DNA of 64,000 nucleotides from SAR202 cluster bacterium bin90 (GCA_002238855.1 MPND01000016.1:1-64000), one strand, 5' to 3'; positions 34,478 to 43,128 are shown, numbered from the stretch's first letter. The notes: generated from the letters alone by a model not told the origin. Numbers and translations: made by a program.

Positions 34478-35439
34478 CCTGGTGGCTCCCTTGGCATCCC
34501 GAATGGTACATCAACGTGGGTGTGCTGCTCATTGCCTTTGTCCTGGACCTCCTGCTGCCGGAGCCGCCGAATGCGGTTCATCCAGTAGTTCTTATGGGCA
34601 AACTGATTTCCGTCTCTGAGCGTTTTGCGACGGGAATGAGCAATACCTTAGCGTTTCTGCTCGGCGTGGTTTTGGCGGTTGCGGTGCCCTTGCTGTTCGC
34701 CGCCATCGTTTGGCTGGCTGCAATCGTCCTCTACGCACTGGGGGACATTCCGTTTCTGATAGGCGCGGCAGCCCTGCTGAAGACGACCTTCGCCGTGCGC
34801 GGATTGGCGGCAGCAGCACGCGAGACGCAGCGAAGCATTGAGGGCGCCGACATTTATATGGCGCGACACAACCTGCGTGGCCTAGTCAGCCGAGATGCGA
34901 CGGAACTATCTGAGCCGCTCGTTGCCGCCGCCGCGATTGAGTCAGTTGCGGAAAACACGACCGACAGCTTCATCGCCCCATGGCTCGCGTTCGGCTTGCT
35001 TGGCTTGCCCGGAGCATTCGCCTACCGCGCCGTCAATACGCTGGACAGCATGATAGGCTATCGTGGCAGGTACGAGTATCTGGGCAAGGCGTCGGCACGC
35101 TTGGACGATCTGCTTAACTTGATTCCGGCACGCATATCGGCCGGGCTGCTCCTGTTAGCAGGCACAGTGTCGGGATGTCGGGTAGGGCAGGGCTGGCGTA
35201 CCGCTCTGCGCGAGCATCGCCTCACCGCAAGTCCAAACGCCGGCTGGACCATCGCGGCTGCTGCCGGACTGCTCGGCGTCGCGCTGGAGAAGCCGGGACA
35301 TTACCGCATCGGCGGGGAGTATGGTGAACCTGCGGCGGTGGACATCGGCAGGGCGGTGCGGCTGATGTATGTGGTGGCGGCACTGGGCGTCGTATTGACG
35401 GTGGGGGCGATTGCGGTGTTGGGTATGTGGGCATCCTGA
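34474..35439 (+). CDS. cbiB: Adenosylcobinamide-phosphate synthase
   Basis: CbiB (CobD in Pseudomonas naming) attaches aminopropanol or its phosphate to adenosylcobyric acid at the membrane. The product is about 321 residues with 'LLLPEPPNAVHPVVLMGKLI', 'LRGLVSRDATELSEPLVAAAAIESVAENTTDS' (split here: LVSRD, then AAIESVAENTTD, the family signature) and 'YRAVNTLDSMIGYRG'. ATG 34474 forms an ATGA overlap with the cobS stop and is preferred to the in-frame ATG five codons earlier at 34459. The substrate is supplied by the threonine-phosphate decarboxylase and threonine kinase encoded nearby. Confidence 0.95.
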   Translation: MTWWLPWHPEWYINVGVLLIAFVLDLLLPEPPNAVHPVVLMGKLISVSERFATGMSNTLAFLLGVVLAVAVPLLFAAIVWLAAIVLYALGDIPFLIGAAALLKTTFAVRGLAAAARETQRSIEGADIYMARHNLRGLVSRDATELSEPLVAAAAIESVAENTTDSFIAPWLAFGLLGLPGAFAYRAVNTLDSMIGYRGRYEYLGKASARLDDLLNLIPARISAGLLLLAGTVSGCRVGQGWRTALREHRLTASPNAGWTIAAAAGLLGVALEKPGHYRIGGEYGEPAAVDIGRAVRLMYVVAALGVVLTVGAIAVLGMWAS

Positions 35440-35514
35440 AATAAATGCACTAACATAGAATTGCTGAGAGAACTCAGAGGAATCTATCTGCTCATAGAGA
35501 ACTAAAGGATTGTT

Positions 35515-36585
35515 GTGGCACGTCCCGTACATGGCGGCACAAACATCGCCGAACTGCGCTCCTTGGGACTGCGCCCTGAGGATGTGCTTGACTTCAGCGC
35601 GAGCATCAATCCGCTGGGCGCACCGCACGGCGTCAATCAAGCGATGAACTGCGTCGATCTGACGGCTTATCCGGATACCGAATGCACCGCGCTTCGCGAT
35701 GCTCTGGCAGAGCAGATCGGAGTTTCGACAGACAAGATTCTGGTTGGGAACGGGTCCACCGAACTTATACATCTCACGGCTCGCGCATTTCTTGGCAGCG
35801 GCGATAGGGCCGTCATATTTGCGCCGACTTTCGGAGAGTTCAAGGCCGCCTGCGATATGCAGGCCGCGCAGGTTGTCAGCATAGTCGCGGCCGAAGATGA
35901 CGGTTTCAGGTGGAACATCGCAGACGCTACAAAGCTTATTGCAGAGCAGTCACCATCGCTGGTGTTCCTGTGCAACCCAAACAACCCCACGGGGCATTAT
36001 CTGACCGAAGAAGATGTCCGGCAGATAGCGCGCGCCCTACCCAAGGACTCACTGTTGCTGCTAGATGAGGCGTACCTGCCATTCGTCGATGCGCCGTGGA
36101 ACTCGCTGCCCTTGCTTGACTTGGGCAATGTCGCACTAATGCGTTCGATGACGAAGGACTACGCATTGACCGCGCTGCGGCTTGGCTATATGCTTGCGCC
36201 GCCCGGTGTGGTGGAACGCATAAGGGCGCAGCAGCATAGCTGGAGCGTGAACTCGCCCGCGCAATCTGCGGGAATCGCGGCGCTCGCCGATCCTGAACAT
36301 GTGGAGGACGGGCGCAAGGCTGTGGAGGCTGCAAAGCGTTATCTCATCGGCGAGTTGGATGCACTGGGCATTCGAGATACGCCCTCGGCTGCCAACTTCG
36401 TGCTGGTCAAGGTGGGCGACGCGAGGGCGTTGCGGCAAACGCTCTTGAAGCGGCATCACATTGGTGTGCGGGACTGCGCCTCGTTCGGGCTGCCCAAGCA
36501 CATCAGGATTGGCATCAGAACAATAGACGATTGCAGGCGGCTTGTCGCCGCATTGCGCGAGATACTGGAGCATGGAAATGAATAG
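35515..36585 (+). CDS. L-threonine-O-3-phosphate decarboxylase, PLP aminotransferase fold
   Basis: This 356-residue class I/II aminotransferase-fold enzyme resembles HisC. The N-terminal 'VHGGTNIAEL' and 'VLDFSASINPLGAP' are features of the cobalamin decarboxylase (CobD of Salmonella, CobC of others). 'FLCNPNNPTGHYL', 'LLLDEAYLPF' and the PLP lysine in 'MRSMTKDYALTALRLGY' are present. It would convert threonine phosphate to (R)-1-aminopropan-2-ol phosphate for CbiB. Start GTG 35515, with AGGA 6 nt upstream. Its substrate assignment rests on context plus N-terminal motifs; histidinol-phosphate aminotransferase is the alternative. Confidence 0.88.
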   Translation: MARPVHGGTNIAELRSLGLRPEDVLDFSASINPLGAPHGVNQAMNCVDLTAYPDTECTALRDALAEQIGVSTDKILVGNGSTELIHLTARAFLGSGDRAVIFAPTFGEFKAACDMQAAQVVSIVAAEDDGFRWNIADATKLIAEQSPSLVFLCNPNNPTGHYLTEEDVRQIARALPKDSLLLLDEAYLPFVDAPWNSLPLLDLGNVALMRSMTKDYALTALRLGYMLAPPGVVERIRAQQHSWSVNSPAQSAGIAALADPEHVEDGRKAVEAAKRYLIGELDALGIRDTPSAANFVLVKVGDARALRQTLLKRHHIGVRDCASFGLPKHIRIGIRTIDDCRRLVAALREILEHGNE

Positions 36586-37240
36586 CAGGTGGTTTCTGGT
36601 AAGACACGGTGAAACGCCCTGGAACGACGAGGGAAGGGCACAGGGACAGTCGGACACGCCGCTGAATGCTAGGGGACGGGCTCAGGCAGCGCTCACCGGA
36701 ACACGGCTGATGCCCCTGGAGTTCGAGGCGGCGTATTCGAGTGACTTGCAGCGCGTGGTAAGTACCGCTGAGGCGATAATGGCAGGCAGGGACCTGCCTC
36801 TGGTCAAGATGAAGTCGCTGCGTGAGAAGGCGTTCGGTGAGTGGGAAGGCATGACCTTTGAGGAGGTTGAGCGAAACCACCCGACCATGTTCAGGCGGCT
36901 ATTCGATGAGGATGTGGATTTCGCGCCACCTGGCGGCGAGAGCGACAATGACCTCTATATCCGAATGCAGTCCGCAGCTAAGGAACTGCTCGCAACACAC
37001 GCCGATAGCGAAGGCAACATTCTCGTCGTTGGACACGGCGGTTCGCTGCGAGGGCTTATCACCTCGCTGATGGATATGCCCGCTGAATACATGTGGCGCT
37101 TGCGGCTATCGAACTGCAGCGTCACCGTGATCAATACATTCCGTGACGACGACAGCGGAGCTAGTGGCGCCGCGCTCGAACTGCTGAACGACACGAGCCA
37201 CCTAGGAGATGTCATCAATGAGTTCGCCGCAGGAGGGTAG
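36578..37240 (+). CDS. Histidine phosphatase family, probable alpha-ribazole phosphatase
   Basis: This 220-residue phosphoglycerate-mutase-fold protein has the phosphohistidine motif 'FLVRHGETPWND' (His10), 'YSSDLQRVVSTAEAI', 'LREKAFGEWEGMTFEEV' and the second histidine in 'ILVVGHGGSLRGLI'. In this operon it most likely removes phosphate from alpha-ribazole phosphate or adenosylcobalamin phosphate (CobC role in Salmonella). ATG 36578 is preferred, with GGAG 7 nt upstream; it overlaps the decarboxylase stop by 8 bp. It overlaps cbiP at its 3' end. Confidence 0.87.
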   Translation: MNSRWFLVRHGETPWNDEGRAQGQSDTPLNARGRAQAALTGTRLMPLEFEAAYSSDLQRVVSTAEAIMAGRDLPLVKMKSLREKAFGEWEGMTFEEVERNHPTMFRRLFDEDVDFAPPGGESDNDLYIRMQSAAKELLATHADSEGNILVVGHGGSLRGLITSLMDMPAEYMWRLRLSNCSVTVINTFRDDDSGASGAALELLNDTSHLGDVINEFAAGG

Positions 37241-38756
37241 GTCTCAAGGCAAGGTGCTGATGGTACAGGGGACCACCTCGCACGCAGGCAAGTCCCTGAT
37301 GGCGACGGCGCTGTGCCGTATCTTCGCACAAGACGGACTGCGAGTTGCACCGTTTAAGGCGCAAAACATGTCCCTGAACTCGTTCGTTACGCCGGACGGC
37401 GGAGAATTCGGCAGGGCGCAGGCGGTTCAGGCAGAAGCAGCGAGAATTGCGCCCACAGTCGAGATGAATCCCATCCTGCTCAAGCCCGAAGGCAACCGCA
37501 AATCTCAGGTTGTAGTGATGGGCAAGCCGGTCGCCGTCGCATCCGCCCGTGAATACTACGAGATGAAGCTGAGCCTATGGCCGCTCGTAACGCGGGCGCT
37601 TGATGCGCTGCGGTCGCAGTACGACATCGTGGTCATTGAAGGCGCGGGCAGCCCCGCTGAGATCAATCTGAAAGAGCACGAGATAGTGAACATGCGGGTG
37701 GCGCGCTACGCAAACGCCCCTGTCATCATCGTAGGCGACATCGATCGCGGCGGCGTATTCGCCTCCCTGGTTGGTACGATGGTGTTGCTCGAACCCGAAG
37801 AGCAGGAGCTGGTAAAAACGTTCATCATCAACAAGTTTCGCGGAGACTCGTCGCTGCTCGACTCCGGCTTTGACATGCTGCTTGAGCGCACAGGCGTAGG
37901 CGTCGCGGGAGTCATTCCTTGGTTCGATGACATCCATATACCGGAGGAAGACTCGCTCGGACTGGAGCCGGCCATATTTCAGCAGCACCCCGAATCCGAT
38001 GAGTATCTTGACATCGCGGTGGTCCGATTTCCGCGCATCGCCAACTTCGATGACTTCGACCCGCTAATGCGTGAGGCCCGAGTGAGGCTGAGATATGTCA
38101 GCAGTGCGATTGACCTGGGGGCACCCGATCTGGTAGTCCTGCCCGGCTCCAAAACGACGGTAGCAGACCTTCAGTGGATGCGCGATAGCGGCATTGCCGA
38201 AGCGGTGACCGCGCGGCGGCGCAAAGGTACGCCCATCATTGGCATATGCGGCGGATACCAGATGCTAGGCGAGCGCATCCTCGACCCCCACGGCGTGGAA
38301 TCCGCCAGCCCGGAGTCACAAGGCTTGGGGCTGCTCCCGCTCACTACCACCTTTGCCGCGACCAAGACGACGCATCAGGTTCGAGGCAGGGTATCGTCGC
38401 GCAGGGGACTACTTGCGGGCAACAGCGACGGCATAATCACCGGATACGAGATACACATGGGACAGTCTGAGGGCGGGTCAGAAGCAGCGTTTCGCGTCAC
38501 GGAACGTTCCGGCAGTGCCGTAGATTCGCCGGACGGGGCGATAGACGCGGACGGAATCACTTTGGGCACATATATGCACGGCCTGTTCCACAACCACAAC
38601 CTGCGTCATGCCTTGCTAACCAACCTTGCCAAGCGTAAGGGTATTGGCCTGCCGCAAGGCGCAATACTCGATCTGGACGCCGAGTACGACAAGCTGGCAG
38701 ACCTGGTGCGAGAGAGCGTGGATATGAATACAGTATATGCTATGGTAGGCATGTAA
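37218..38756 (+). CDS. cbiP: Adenosylcobyric acid synthase (glutamine-hydrolysing)
   Basis: CbiP/CobQ amidates four side chains of the corrin using glutamine and ATP. The protein is about 512 residues. The N-terminal ATP-binding domain has 'LMVQGTTSHAGKSLMATALCR', 'PFKAQNMSLNSFVT', 'DIVVIEGAGSPAEINL' and 'GDIDRGGVFASLVGT'. The C-terminal class I glutaminase has the nucleophile Cys in 'IIGICGGYQMLGE' and His in 'GTYMHGLFHNH'. ATG 37218 has AGGAG 9 nt upstream and overlaps the preceding phosphatase gene by 23 bp; ATG 37209 lacks spacing. A broken DUF2442 gene follows at 38795. Confidence 0.95.
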   Translation: MSSPQEGRSQGKVLMVQGTTSHAGKSLMATALCRIFAQDGLRVAPFKAQNMSLNSFVTPDGGEFGRAQAVQAEAARIAPTVEMNPILLKPEGNRKSQVVVMGKPVAVASAREYYEMKLSLWPLVTRALDALRSQYDIVVIEGAGSPAEINLKEHEIVNMRVARYANAPVIIVGDIDRGGVFASLVGTMVLLEPEEQELVKTFIINKFRGDSSLLDSGFDMLLERTGVGVAGVIPWFDDIHIPEEDSLGLEPAIFQQHPESDEYLDIAVVRFPRIANFDDFDPLMREARVRLRYVSSAIDLGAPDLVVLPGSKTTVADLQWMRDSGIAEAVTARRRKGTPIIGICGGYQMLGERILDPHGVESASPESQGLGLLPLTTTFAATKTTHQVRGRVSSRRGLLAGNSDGIITGYEIHMGQSEGGSEAAFRVTERSGSAVDSPDGAIDADGITLGTYMHGLFHNHNLRHALLTNLAKRKGIGLPQGAILDLDAEYDKLADLVRESVDMNTVYAMVGM

Positions 38757-38893
38757 ATTCATCAGCCGCTGGTCGGTTTTAAGGAAGGTGCGGGATGCTT
38801 CAGCCAGTGCAGGTAAGGGCTTTGCCGGGTTACCGAATATGGATCGAGTACAGCGACGGTGTGCGCGGCGAGGTTGACCTGTCAGATATGGCA

Positions 38894-38930
38894 GGGAAAG
38901 GGGGGGTCAAGGGGGGGGGCGGAACAGGGG
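38894..38930 (+). repeat. G-run cluster (G7 and G9) in the broken DUF2442 gene
   Basis: GGG, AAA, seven G, TCAA, nine G, CGGAACA, GGGG: four G-runs separated by loops of 3, 4 and 7 nt. This matches a G-quadruplex pattern and is prone to slippage. Elsewhere in the window such runs are absent. Confidence 0.6.
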
Positions 38931-39040
38931 TTTTCGAAAAGGGTCAATGAAGCGGCACATGAAACTGGGCGTGGGACGAAACAGGATTTTTCGAAAAGGT
39001 TCATATAAGCGCACATAGAACTGTAGCTTGGAACGATGAA
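38924..39040 (+). repeat. Imperfect tandem duplication of about 57 bp
   Basis: Copy 1 (38924-38980) and copy 2 (38981-39040) both read ACAGG..TTTTCGAAAAGG..CA..AAGC..GCACAT..AACTG, with scattered substitutions. Copy 2 encodes 'TGFFEKVHISAHRTVAW', which fits the family. Copy 1 encodes the same start, 'TGVFEKG', and then the two stop codons. Confidence 0.65.
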
Positions 39041-39134
39041 TTGGACATTTGCCCCGACGCGTTGTACATGGAACTCACAGGTAAGTCCGTTGAAGAAGTG
39101 TTCCCAAACTTGAAGTCATTCGCGCCGAGTAGTA

Positions 39135-39392
39135 ATGCCTGAACTCTGTAGATTCTACGGCATTGTCATCTACATAAATTTCCGCGACCATAATCCGCCT
39201 CATTTCCACGCTCTGCACGGTGAATATGAAGCTGTCATTGATATTAATACTCTCGTAGTAGAAGGACGACTGCCGAGACGCGAGCATCGCCTTGTAATTC
39301 GATGGGCAAGGATTCATCAAGACGAACTTAGAGAGGCTTGGGAGCGTGCGCAGCGTCATGAGTCGCCGGGCAGAATTGCGCCTTTGGAGTGA
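39135..39392 (+). CDS. DUF4160 family small protein
   Basis: This 85-residue protein has the DUF4160 pattern: 'MPELCRFYGIVIYINFRDHN', then 'PPHFHALHGEYEA' and a C-terminal helix 'EDEL' type stretch ('HQDELREAWERAQRHE'). DUF4160 commonly follows or precedes DUF2442 as a two-gene module of unknown role, sometimes listed as toxin-antitoxin-like. Its ATG overlaps the end of the decayed DUF2442 frame. The gene itself looks intact. It is set between cbiP and cobU without functional relation to B12. Confidence 0.8.
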   Translation: MPELCRFYGIVIYINFRDHNPPHFHALHGEYEAVIDINTLVVEGRLPRREHRLVIRWARIHQDELREAWERAQRHESPGRIAPLE

Positions 39393-39400
39393 CTCTAAAC

Positions 39401-39982
39401 ATGAACCACGAACTCACCCTCATAACCGGCGGCGCGCGCTCAGGAAAGAGTTCATTCGCCGAGAATCTGGCGAAGCAGGGCAATCGAGTCCTATTCGTTG
39501 CCACGGCCGAGGCATTGGACGATGACATGGCGCGCCGGATCGCAGCGCACCAGAGCAGCCGTCCCGACGAATGGGACACACTTGAAGAGCCACGCAGTCT
39601 GGCAGATGCAATCCGTGACAAGATGATCCACGATGCTCCCATGTACGACACGGTTGTCGTTGACTGCTTGACGATGTGGGTCAGCAACCTGCTTCTGTTC
39701 CACGAAGGCAAACTCGACGCCGAAGCCAGAATCATTGGCGCGGCAACTGACCTGCTGGAAGTCTGCGATGTTTCGTCTGCCCGGTGGATCGTCGTTACCA
39801 ATGAAGTCGGACTGGGCATCGTGCCGTCATCGTCGCTGGGTCGCGCATACCGCGATGCGCTGGGGCGCGTGAACTCGCTTATAGCATCCCGCGCCGACAA
39901 GGTGTATCTTATGGCAGCTGGGCTTGCACTGGAAGTGAAGGCGCTCGGCGCACACCACATCAGCGATCTGACAGCGGAATAG
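39401..39982 (+). CDS. cobU: Adenosylcobinamide kinase/guanylyltransferase
   Basis: This bifunctional enzyme (CobU/CobP) phosphorylates adenosylcobinamide and adds GMP. It is 193 residues: P-loop 'LITGGARSGKSSFAENLA', the guanylylation region 'VLFVATAEALDDDMARRIAAHQSSRP' with His near 'AAHQSSRPDEW', 'VVDCLTMWVSNLL', and 'WIVVTNEVGLGIVPSSSLGRAYRD'. ATG 39401 is used, with GGAG about 11 nt upstream. A GTG at 39389, overlapping the DUF4160 stop, is an alternative. The next gene starts 3 bp after its stop. Confidence 0.95.
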   Translation: MNHELTLITGGARSGKSSFAENLAKQGNRVLFVATAEALDDDMARRIAAHQSSRPDEWDTLEEPRSLADAIRDKMIHDAPMYDTVVVDCLTMWVSNLLLFHEGKLDAEARIIGAATDLLEVCDVSSARWIVVTNEVGLGIVPSSSLGRAYRDALGRVNSLIASRADKVYLMAAGLALEVKALGAHHISDLTAE

Positions 39983-39985
39983 CGA

Positions 39986-40927
39986 ATGGCACATCGTGCG
40001 GACATCATAGGCAAGGCAACGGCACGCGCTCCCGGAAGTTGCGGCGAACTTGTGCAGGGAATGTTGCACGGCGACTATTTCCTGGTGAGTTGTCCCATTG
40101 ACTTGTACTCGTCAGCGACCGTTGCCGTAACGCCCGGCAGCGGTCGTGTGAACGCCCCCGTGGACGCTCCAAAGTCACGACAGGCGGTGTCACTGACGCT
40201 GTCTCTCTTCGGTAGGGACGATCTGGACGCGCAACTGAGCCTGTCAAGCCCTCTCCCGCGCGGCAAGGGCATGGCAAGCAGCACAGCCGATGTGTCTGCT
40301 GCAATCGCCGCCACCGCAGCCGCACTAGGGACGGATGTTGACAAATCGCCCACCGAAATTGCCCGGTTAGCCTTGCAGGTTGAGCCGAGCGACGGCATTA
40401 TGCTGCCGGGCATCGCGATGCTCGACCACAAGCAAGGCAATATCGCAAAGACACTGGGGTCGCCTCCGCCAATGAGAGTCGTAGTGCTCGACTTTGGAGG
40501 CGATGTTGATACGCTCGCATTCAACGGAGTGAACAGGGACGGCGCGCTGAATCGTTTGCGGACCGACTTTGAAGAGGCGCTGCGCCTTGTGGAACAAGGA
40601 ATACGAAGCGGTAGTGCGGAGGACATCGGCGCGGGTGCGACGCGCAGCGCGATTGCCAACCAGCAACTGCTGTATAAGCCTCAGCTTGAAACCGTGATGC
40701 GCCTCGCGGATGATGTCGGTGCGGTGGGTGTAAACGCGGCGCACAGCGGTACCGTGCTGGGCATGCTCTTCGAGGATGATAACGCGCTCGCCGAGAACGC
40801 GGTGTCGCGGGCGTGGGAGAGTCTGTTCGGCATAGAGAGAATATATAATCGGCGTATAGTGGGCGGCGGCGTAACTACAATCGAAACGTCCGGCAAACAG
40901 GAGGAGGCAACTCTGTGGCAGCGATAA
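39986..40927 (+). CDS. GHMP-family kinase, probable L-threonine kinase (PduX-like)
   Basis: This 313-residue GHMP-superfamily kinase has 'ARAPGSCGELVQGMLHGDYFL' at the start, the phosphate-binding motif 'SPLPRGKGMASSTADVSAA', and 'DGIMLPGIAMLDHKQGNI'. These are the features of PduX, which phosphorylates L-threonine for the aminopropanol-phosphate branch of cobalamin synthesis. The operon also encodes the following enzyme, threonine-phosphate decarboxylase, which supports the assignment. It begins 3 bp after cobU and overlaps cbiE by 13 bp. A mevalonate- or homoserine-kinase role is much less likely given the N-terminus. Confidence 0.88.
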   Translation: MAHRADIIGKATARAPGSCGELVQGMLHGDYFLVSCPIDLYSSATVAVTPGSGRVNAPVDAPKSRQAVSLTLSLFGRDDLDAQLSLSSPLPRGKGMASSTADVSAAIAATAAALGTDVDKSPTEIARLALQVEPSDGIMLPGIAMLDHKQGNIAKTLGSPPPMRVVVLDFGGDVDTLAFNGVNRDGALNRLRTDFEEALRLVEQGIRSGSAEDIGAGATRSAIANQQLLYKPQLETVMRLADDVGAVGVNAAHSGTVLGMLFEDDNALAENAVSRAWESLFGIERIYNRRIVGGGVTTIETSGKQEEATLWQR

Positions 40928-41577
40928 CCATAGTGGGTGTGGGGCCGGGAGACCCTGACCTTCTTACTCTGAAGGCTCGGGAGGTAATTCGCAGCGCGGA
41001 CTATGTCGCCGGATTCGAGACGGTGCTTGGTCCCGTGCGACGCTGGATTGCGGGCGAGGCCATGCCGATGCGCTATCGCGATCAGGAGGATGTTCTTGAA
41101 GCACTCGCAGCGCACGCCGAATCTGGCAAGAAATGCGTGGTATGCGCGTGGGGCGACCTGAACTTTTCGTCCAAGGAACTGCTTGACCGGGTGCGGCGGC
41201 GCGCCGAAGTGGAACTCATACCTGGCATAAGCTCCGTGCAGCTAGCGTGCGCTCGCCTCGGCTTCACGATGGAGACCTCAATGTTCATCACGCTGCATGC
41301 TCGGGACGGCCACGAAGAAGGAATGCGTGAACTCACCGACGCGCTGAAGCGCCGAAAGCGCAACCTCATTGTCCTGCCTCGTCCATTCGACCTGATGCCC
41401 GCCGACATCGCGGCACGGCTTCTTGAGAGTTCCATCGCAGCCGATACGCCGCTGTGGGCGCTGCAACGCCTTTCCCTGCCGGATGAGAGTATCAGCGAGT
41501 ACACGCTTGCGTCCCTGGCGGACGAGGGCAAGGAATTCAGCGACCTGACAATACTGGCCTTCCCCGCCGAGGCCTAA
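40915..41577 (+). CDS. cbiE: Cobalt-precorrin-7 / precorrin-6Y C5-methyltransferase, CbiE type
   Basis: This 220-residue tetrapyrrole methylase has 'MAAITIVGVGPGDPDLLTLK' (SAM loop 1), 'KKCVVCAWGDLNFSSKELLD' and 'EVELIPGISSVQLACARLGF'. It covers only the CbiE (C5 methylation) part; the CbiT (C15/decarboxylase) part that is fused in CobL is absent. Start GTG 40915 has AGGAGG 7 nt upstream, overlapping the kinase gene. It is the only corrin-ring methyltransferase in the window and closes the cobalamin cluster. Confidence 0.92.
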   Translation: MAAITIVGVGPGDPDLLTLKAREVIRSADYVAGFETVLGPVRRWIAGEAMPMRYRDQEDVLEALAAHAESGKKCVVCAWGDLNFSSKELLDRVRRRAEVELIPGISSVQLACARLGFTMETSMFITLHARDGHEEGMRELTDALKRRKRNLIVLPRPFDLMPADIAARLLESSIAADTPLWALQRLSLPDESISEYTLASLADEGKEFSDLTILAFPAEA

Positions 41578-41614
41578 GAAGATATTCTGAAATCAAAACT
41601 GAGGAGCGATCTCG

Positions 41615-43081
41615 ATGGCAAGTAAAAATCCCGCACGTCCTAACATCCTCTTCATCCTGAGCGACGATCAGGGAGCATGGGCGATGCGCTGCGCAGGCAA
41701 CGAAGAGATGGTAACGCCAAACCTTGATAGGCTCTCCGCTTCGGGTATTCGCTTCGATAACTTCTTCTGCGCCTCACCCGTTTGCTCGCCTGCGCGCGCG
41801 TCAATTCTCACGGGCCGCATTCCGTCGCAGCACGGCGTTCAGGACTTCCTGCGTGCGGGAAATGCCGCCTTCCTGCCCGGTGACGGCTTGGAGATCGACT
41901 ACCTCCAGGGACAGCCTACCTATGTCGAGCTTCTTGCCGAAGATGGCTACGAATGCGGTCTCAGCGGCAAGTGGCACATCGGGCATGCGGCACTGCAGCG
42001 CGCCGGATTCTCGTTCTGGAATGTGCATGCCGCCGGTGGAGGGCACTACTACGAAGCGCCGATGATACTGAACGGCGAGCGGTACCAGCCCGACGAATAT
42101 GTCTCCGATGTCATAACAGACAACGCGCTGGGATTTCTGGACTCGCAACTCGGATCCGACACGCCATTCTCACTGAATGTGCATTACACCGCGCCGCATG
42201 CTCCCTGGGGCAGGGACGAGCATCCGGAAGCCGTGTTCGACGACTTCCACAACAACTGCGCCTTCGACTCGGTGCCTGATGAACCGATGCACCCCAACCA
42301 GCTCGCCAAGGAGCCAACTGCGGCAACGGTCGGTGATACTCCTGAAAATCGCAGGATCGCCCTGAGCGGCTACTTCGCCGCGGTCACCGAGATGGACCGC
42401 AACATCGGCAGGATGCTGGACTGGCTTGAGGCGAACGGGCTGCGCGAATCCACGCTCATCATGTTCATGGCGGACAATGGCATGAGCATGGGACATCACG
42501 GCATCTGGGGAAAGGGCAACGGAACTTATCCGCCGAATATGTACGATACTGCCGTCAAAATCCCTTCGCTTGCGTCCATGCCCGGCAGCGTGCCGCAGGA
42601 CCTCGTGTGCGACCGCCTGCTGAGCCAGTACGATGTGATGCCCACGCTTCTCGGCTATACTGGCGTGGACAACCCGCACGCCGATGGATTGCCCGGCCGC
42701 GACTTTTCACCCGTGCTGCGCGGCGAATCGCTCGGCGACAGCACGCCGGTGTTCGTGTTCGACGAGTACGGCCCCACGCGCATGATTCGCACGCGAAGCT
42801 GGAAGTACGTGCATCGCTATCCCGACGGTCCTAATGAGTTGTACGATCTGGGAGGCGACCCGATGGAGACCGCCAACATAGTTGACGACCCGGCGTATGC
42901 AGGCAGAGTTGATGCGCTGCGCGAGGAACTGGAAAGCTGGTATGCCCGCTATGCCGACGAGGTGATGGACGGCGCAAAGCAAGCAGTGTACGGCAGGGGG
43001 CAAATCGGCCTTGTCGGCTCAGACGAATATTCCAAGCCTTTCGCTGACGACGTCGCACTGCAATCCGCCTCGGAATCATAG
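41615..43081 (+). CDS. Sulfatase (arylsulfatase family)
   Basis: This 488-residue alkaline-phosphatase-superfamily sulfatase has the calcium-site start 'PNILFILSDDQGAWAM' (Asp17, Asp18) and the formylglycine motif Cys57-Ser-Pro-Ala-Arg61 ('FCASPVCSPARASILTGRIP'). It also has 'GLSGKWHIGH' and 'MFMADNGMSMGHHGIWGKG', which supply further metal ligands. Cys57 must be oxidised to formylglycine by a maturase not seen here. There is no signal peptide, so it may act in the cytoplasm. Substrate unknown; choline, sugar or aryl sulfates are possible. GAGGAG is about 9 nt before the ATG. It follows the cobalamin cluster by 37 bp but is functionally separate. Confidence 0.9.
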   Translation: MASKNPARPNILFILSDDQGAWAMRCAGNEEMVTPNLDRLSASGIRFDNFFCASPVCSPARASILTGRIPSQHGVQDFLRAGNAAFLPGDGLEIDYLQGQPTYVELLAEDGYECGLSGKWHIGHAALQRAGFSFWNVHAAGGGHYYEAPMILNGERYQPDEYVSDVITDNALGFLDSQLGSDTPFSLNVHYTAPHAPWGRDEHPEAVFDDFHNNCAFDSVPDEPMHPNQLAKEPTAATVGDTPENRRIALSGYFAAVTEMDRNIGRMLDWLEANGLRESTLIMFMADNGMSMGHHGIWGKGNGTYPPNMYDTAVKIPSLASMPGSVPQDLVCDRLLSQYDVMPTLLGYTGVDNPHADGLPGRDFSPVLRGESLGDSTPVFVFDEYGPTRMIRTRSWKYVHRYPDGPNELYDLGGDPMETANIVDDPAYAGRVDALREELESWYARYADEVMDGAKQAVYGRGQIGLVGSDEYSKPFADDVALQSASES

Positions 43082-43128
43082 AAAGCTGATGTCTGCTTCG
43101 CACCCCTGACCAAGTCAGATGCGCATGA

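Larger units (their letters stand above)
38795..39142 (+). pseudogene. Disrupted DUF2442 gene
   Basis: One reading frame from ATG 38795 to TGA 39140-39142 resembles DUF2442 at both ends: 'MLQPVQVRALPGYRIWIEYS' and 'DGVRGEVDLSDMAGKG' at the start, 'TVAWNDELDICPDALYMEL' and 'TGKSVEEVFPNL' at the end. The middle holds two in-frame TGA codons (38948 and 38960), two long G runs and an imperfect duplication. The two halves stay in the same frame, so the damage is insertion/duplication, not a net frameshift. It precedes and overlaps the DUF4160 gene, its usual companion. UGA readthrough as selenocysteine seems unlikely: the UGAs fall in the duplicated segment, not in a redox motif. Confidence 0.7.

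Noticed and set aside
38948-38962. Selenocysteine readthrough of the two TGAs in the DUF2442 frame
   Set aside because: The TGAs fall in a duplicated segment without a redox motif or positioned stem-loop; decay is simpler.
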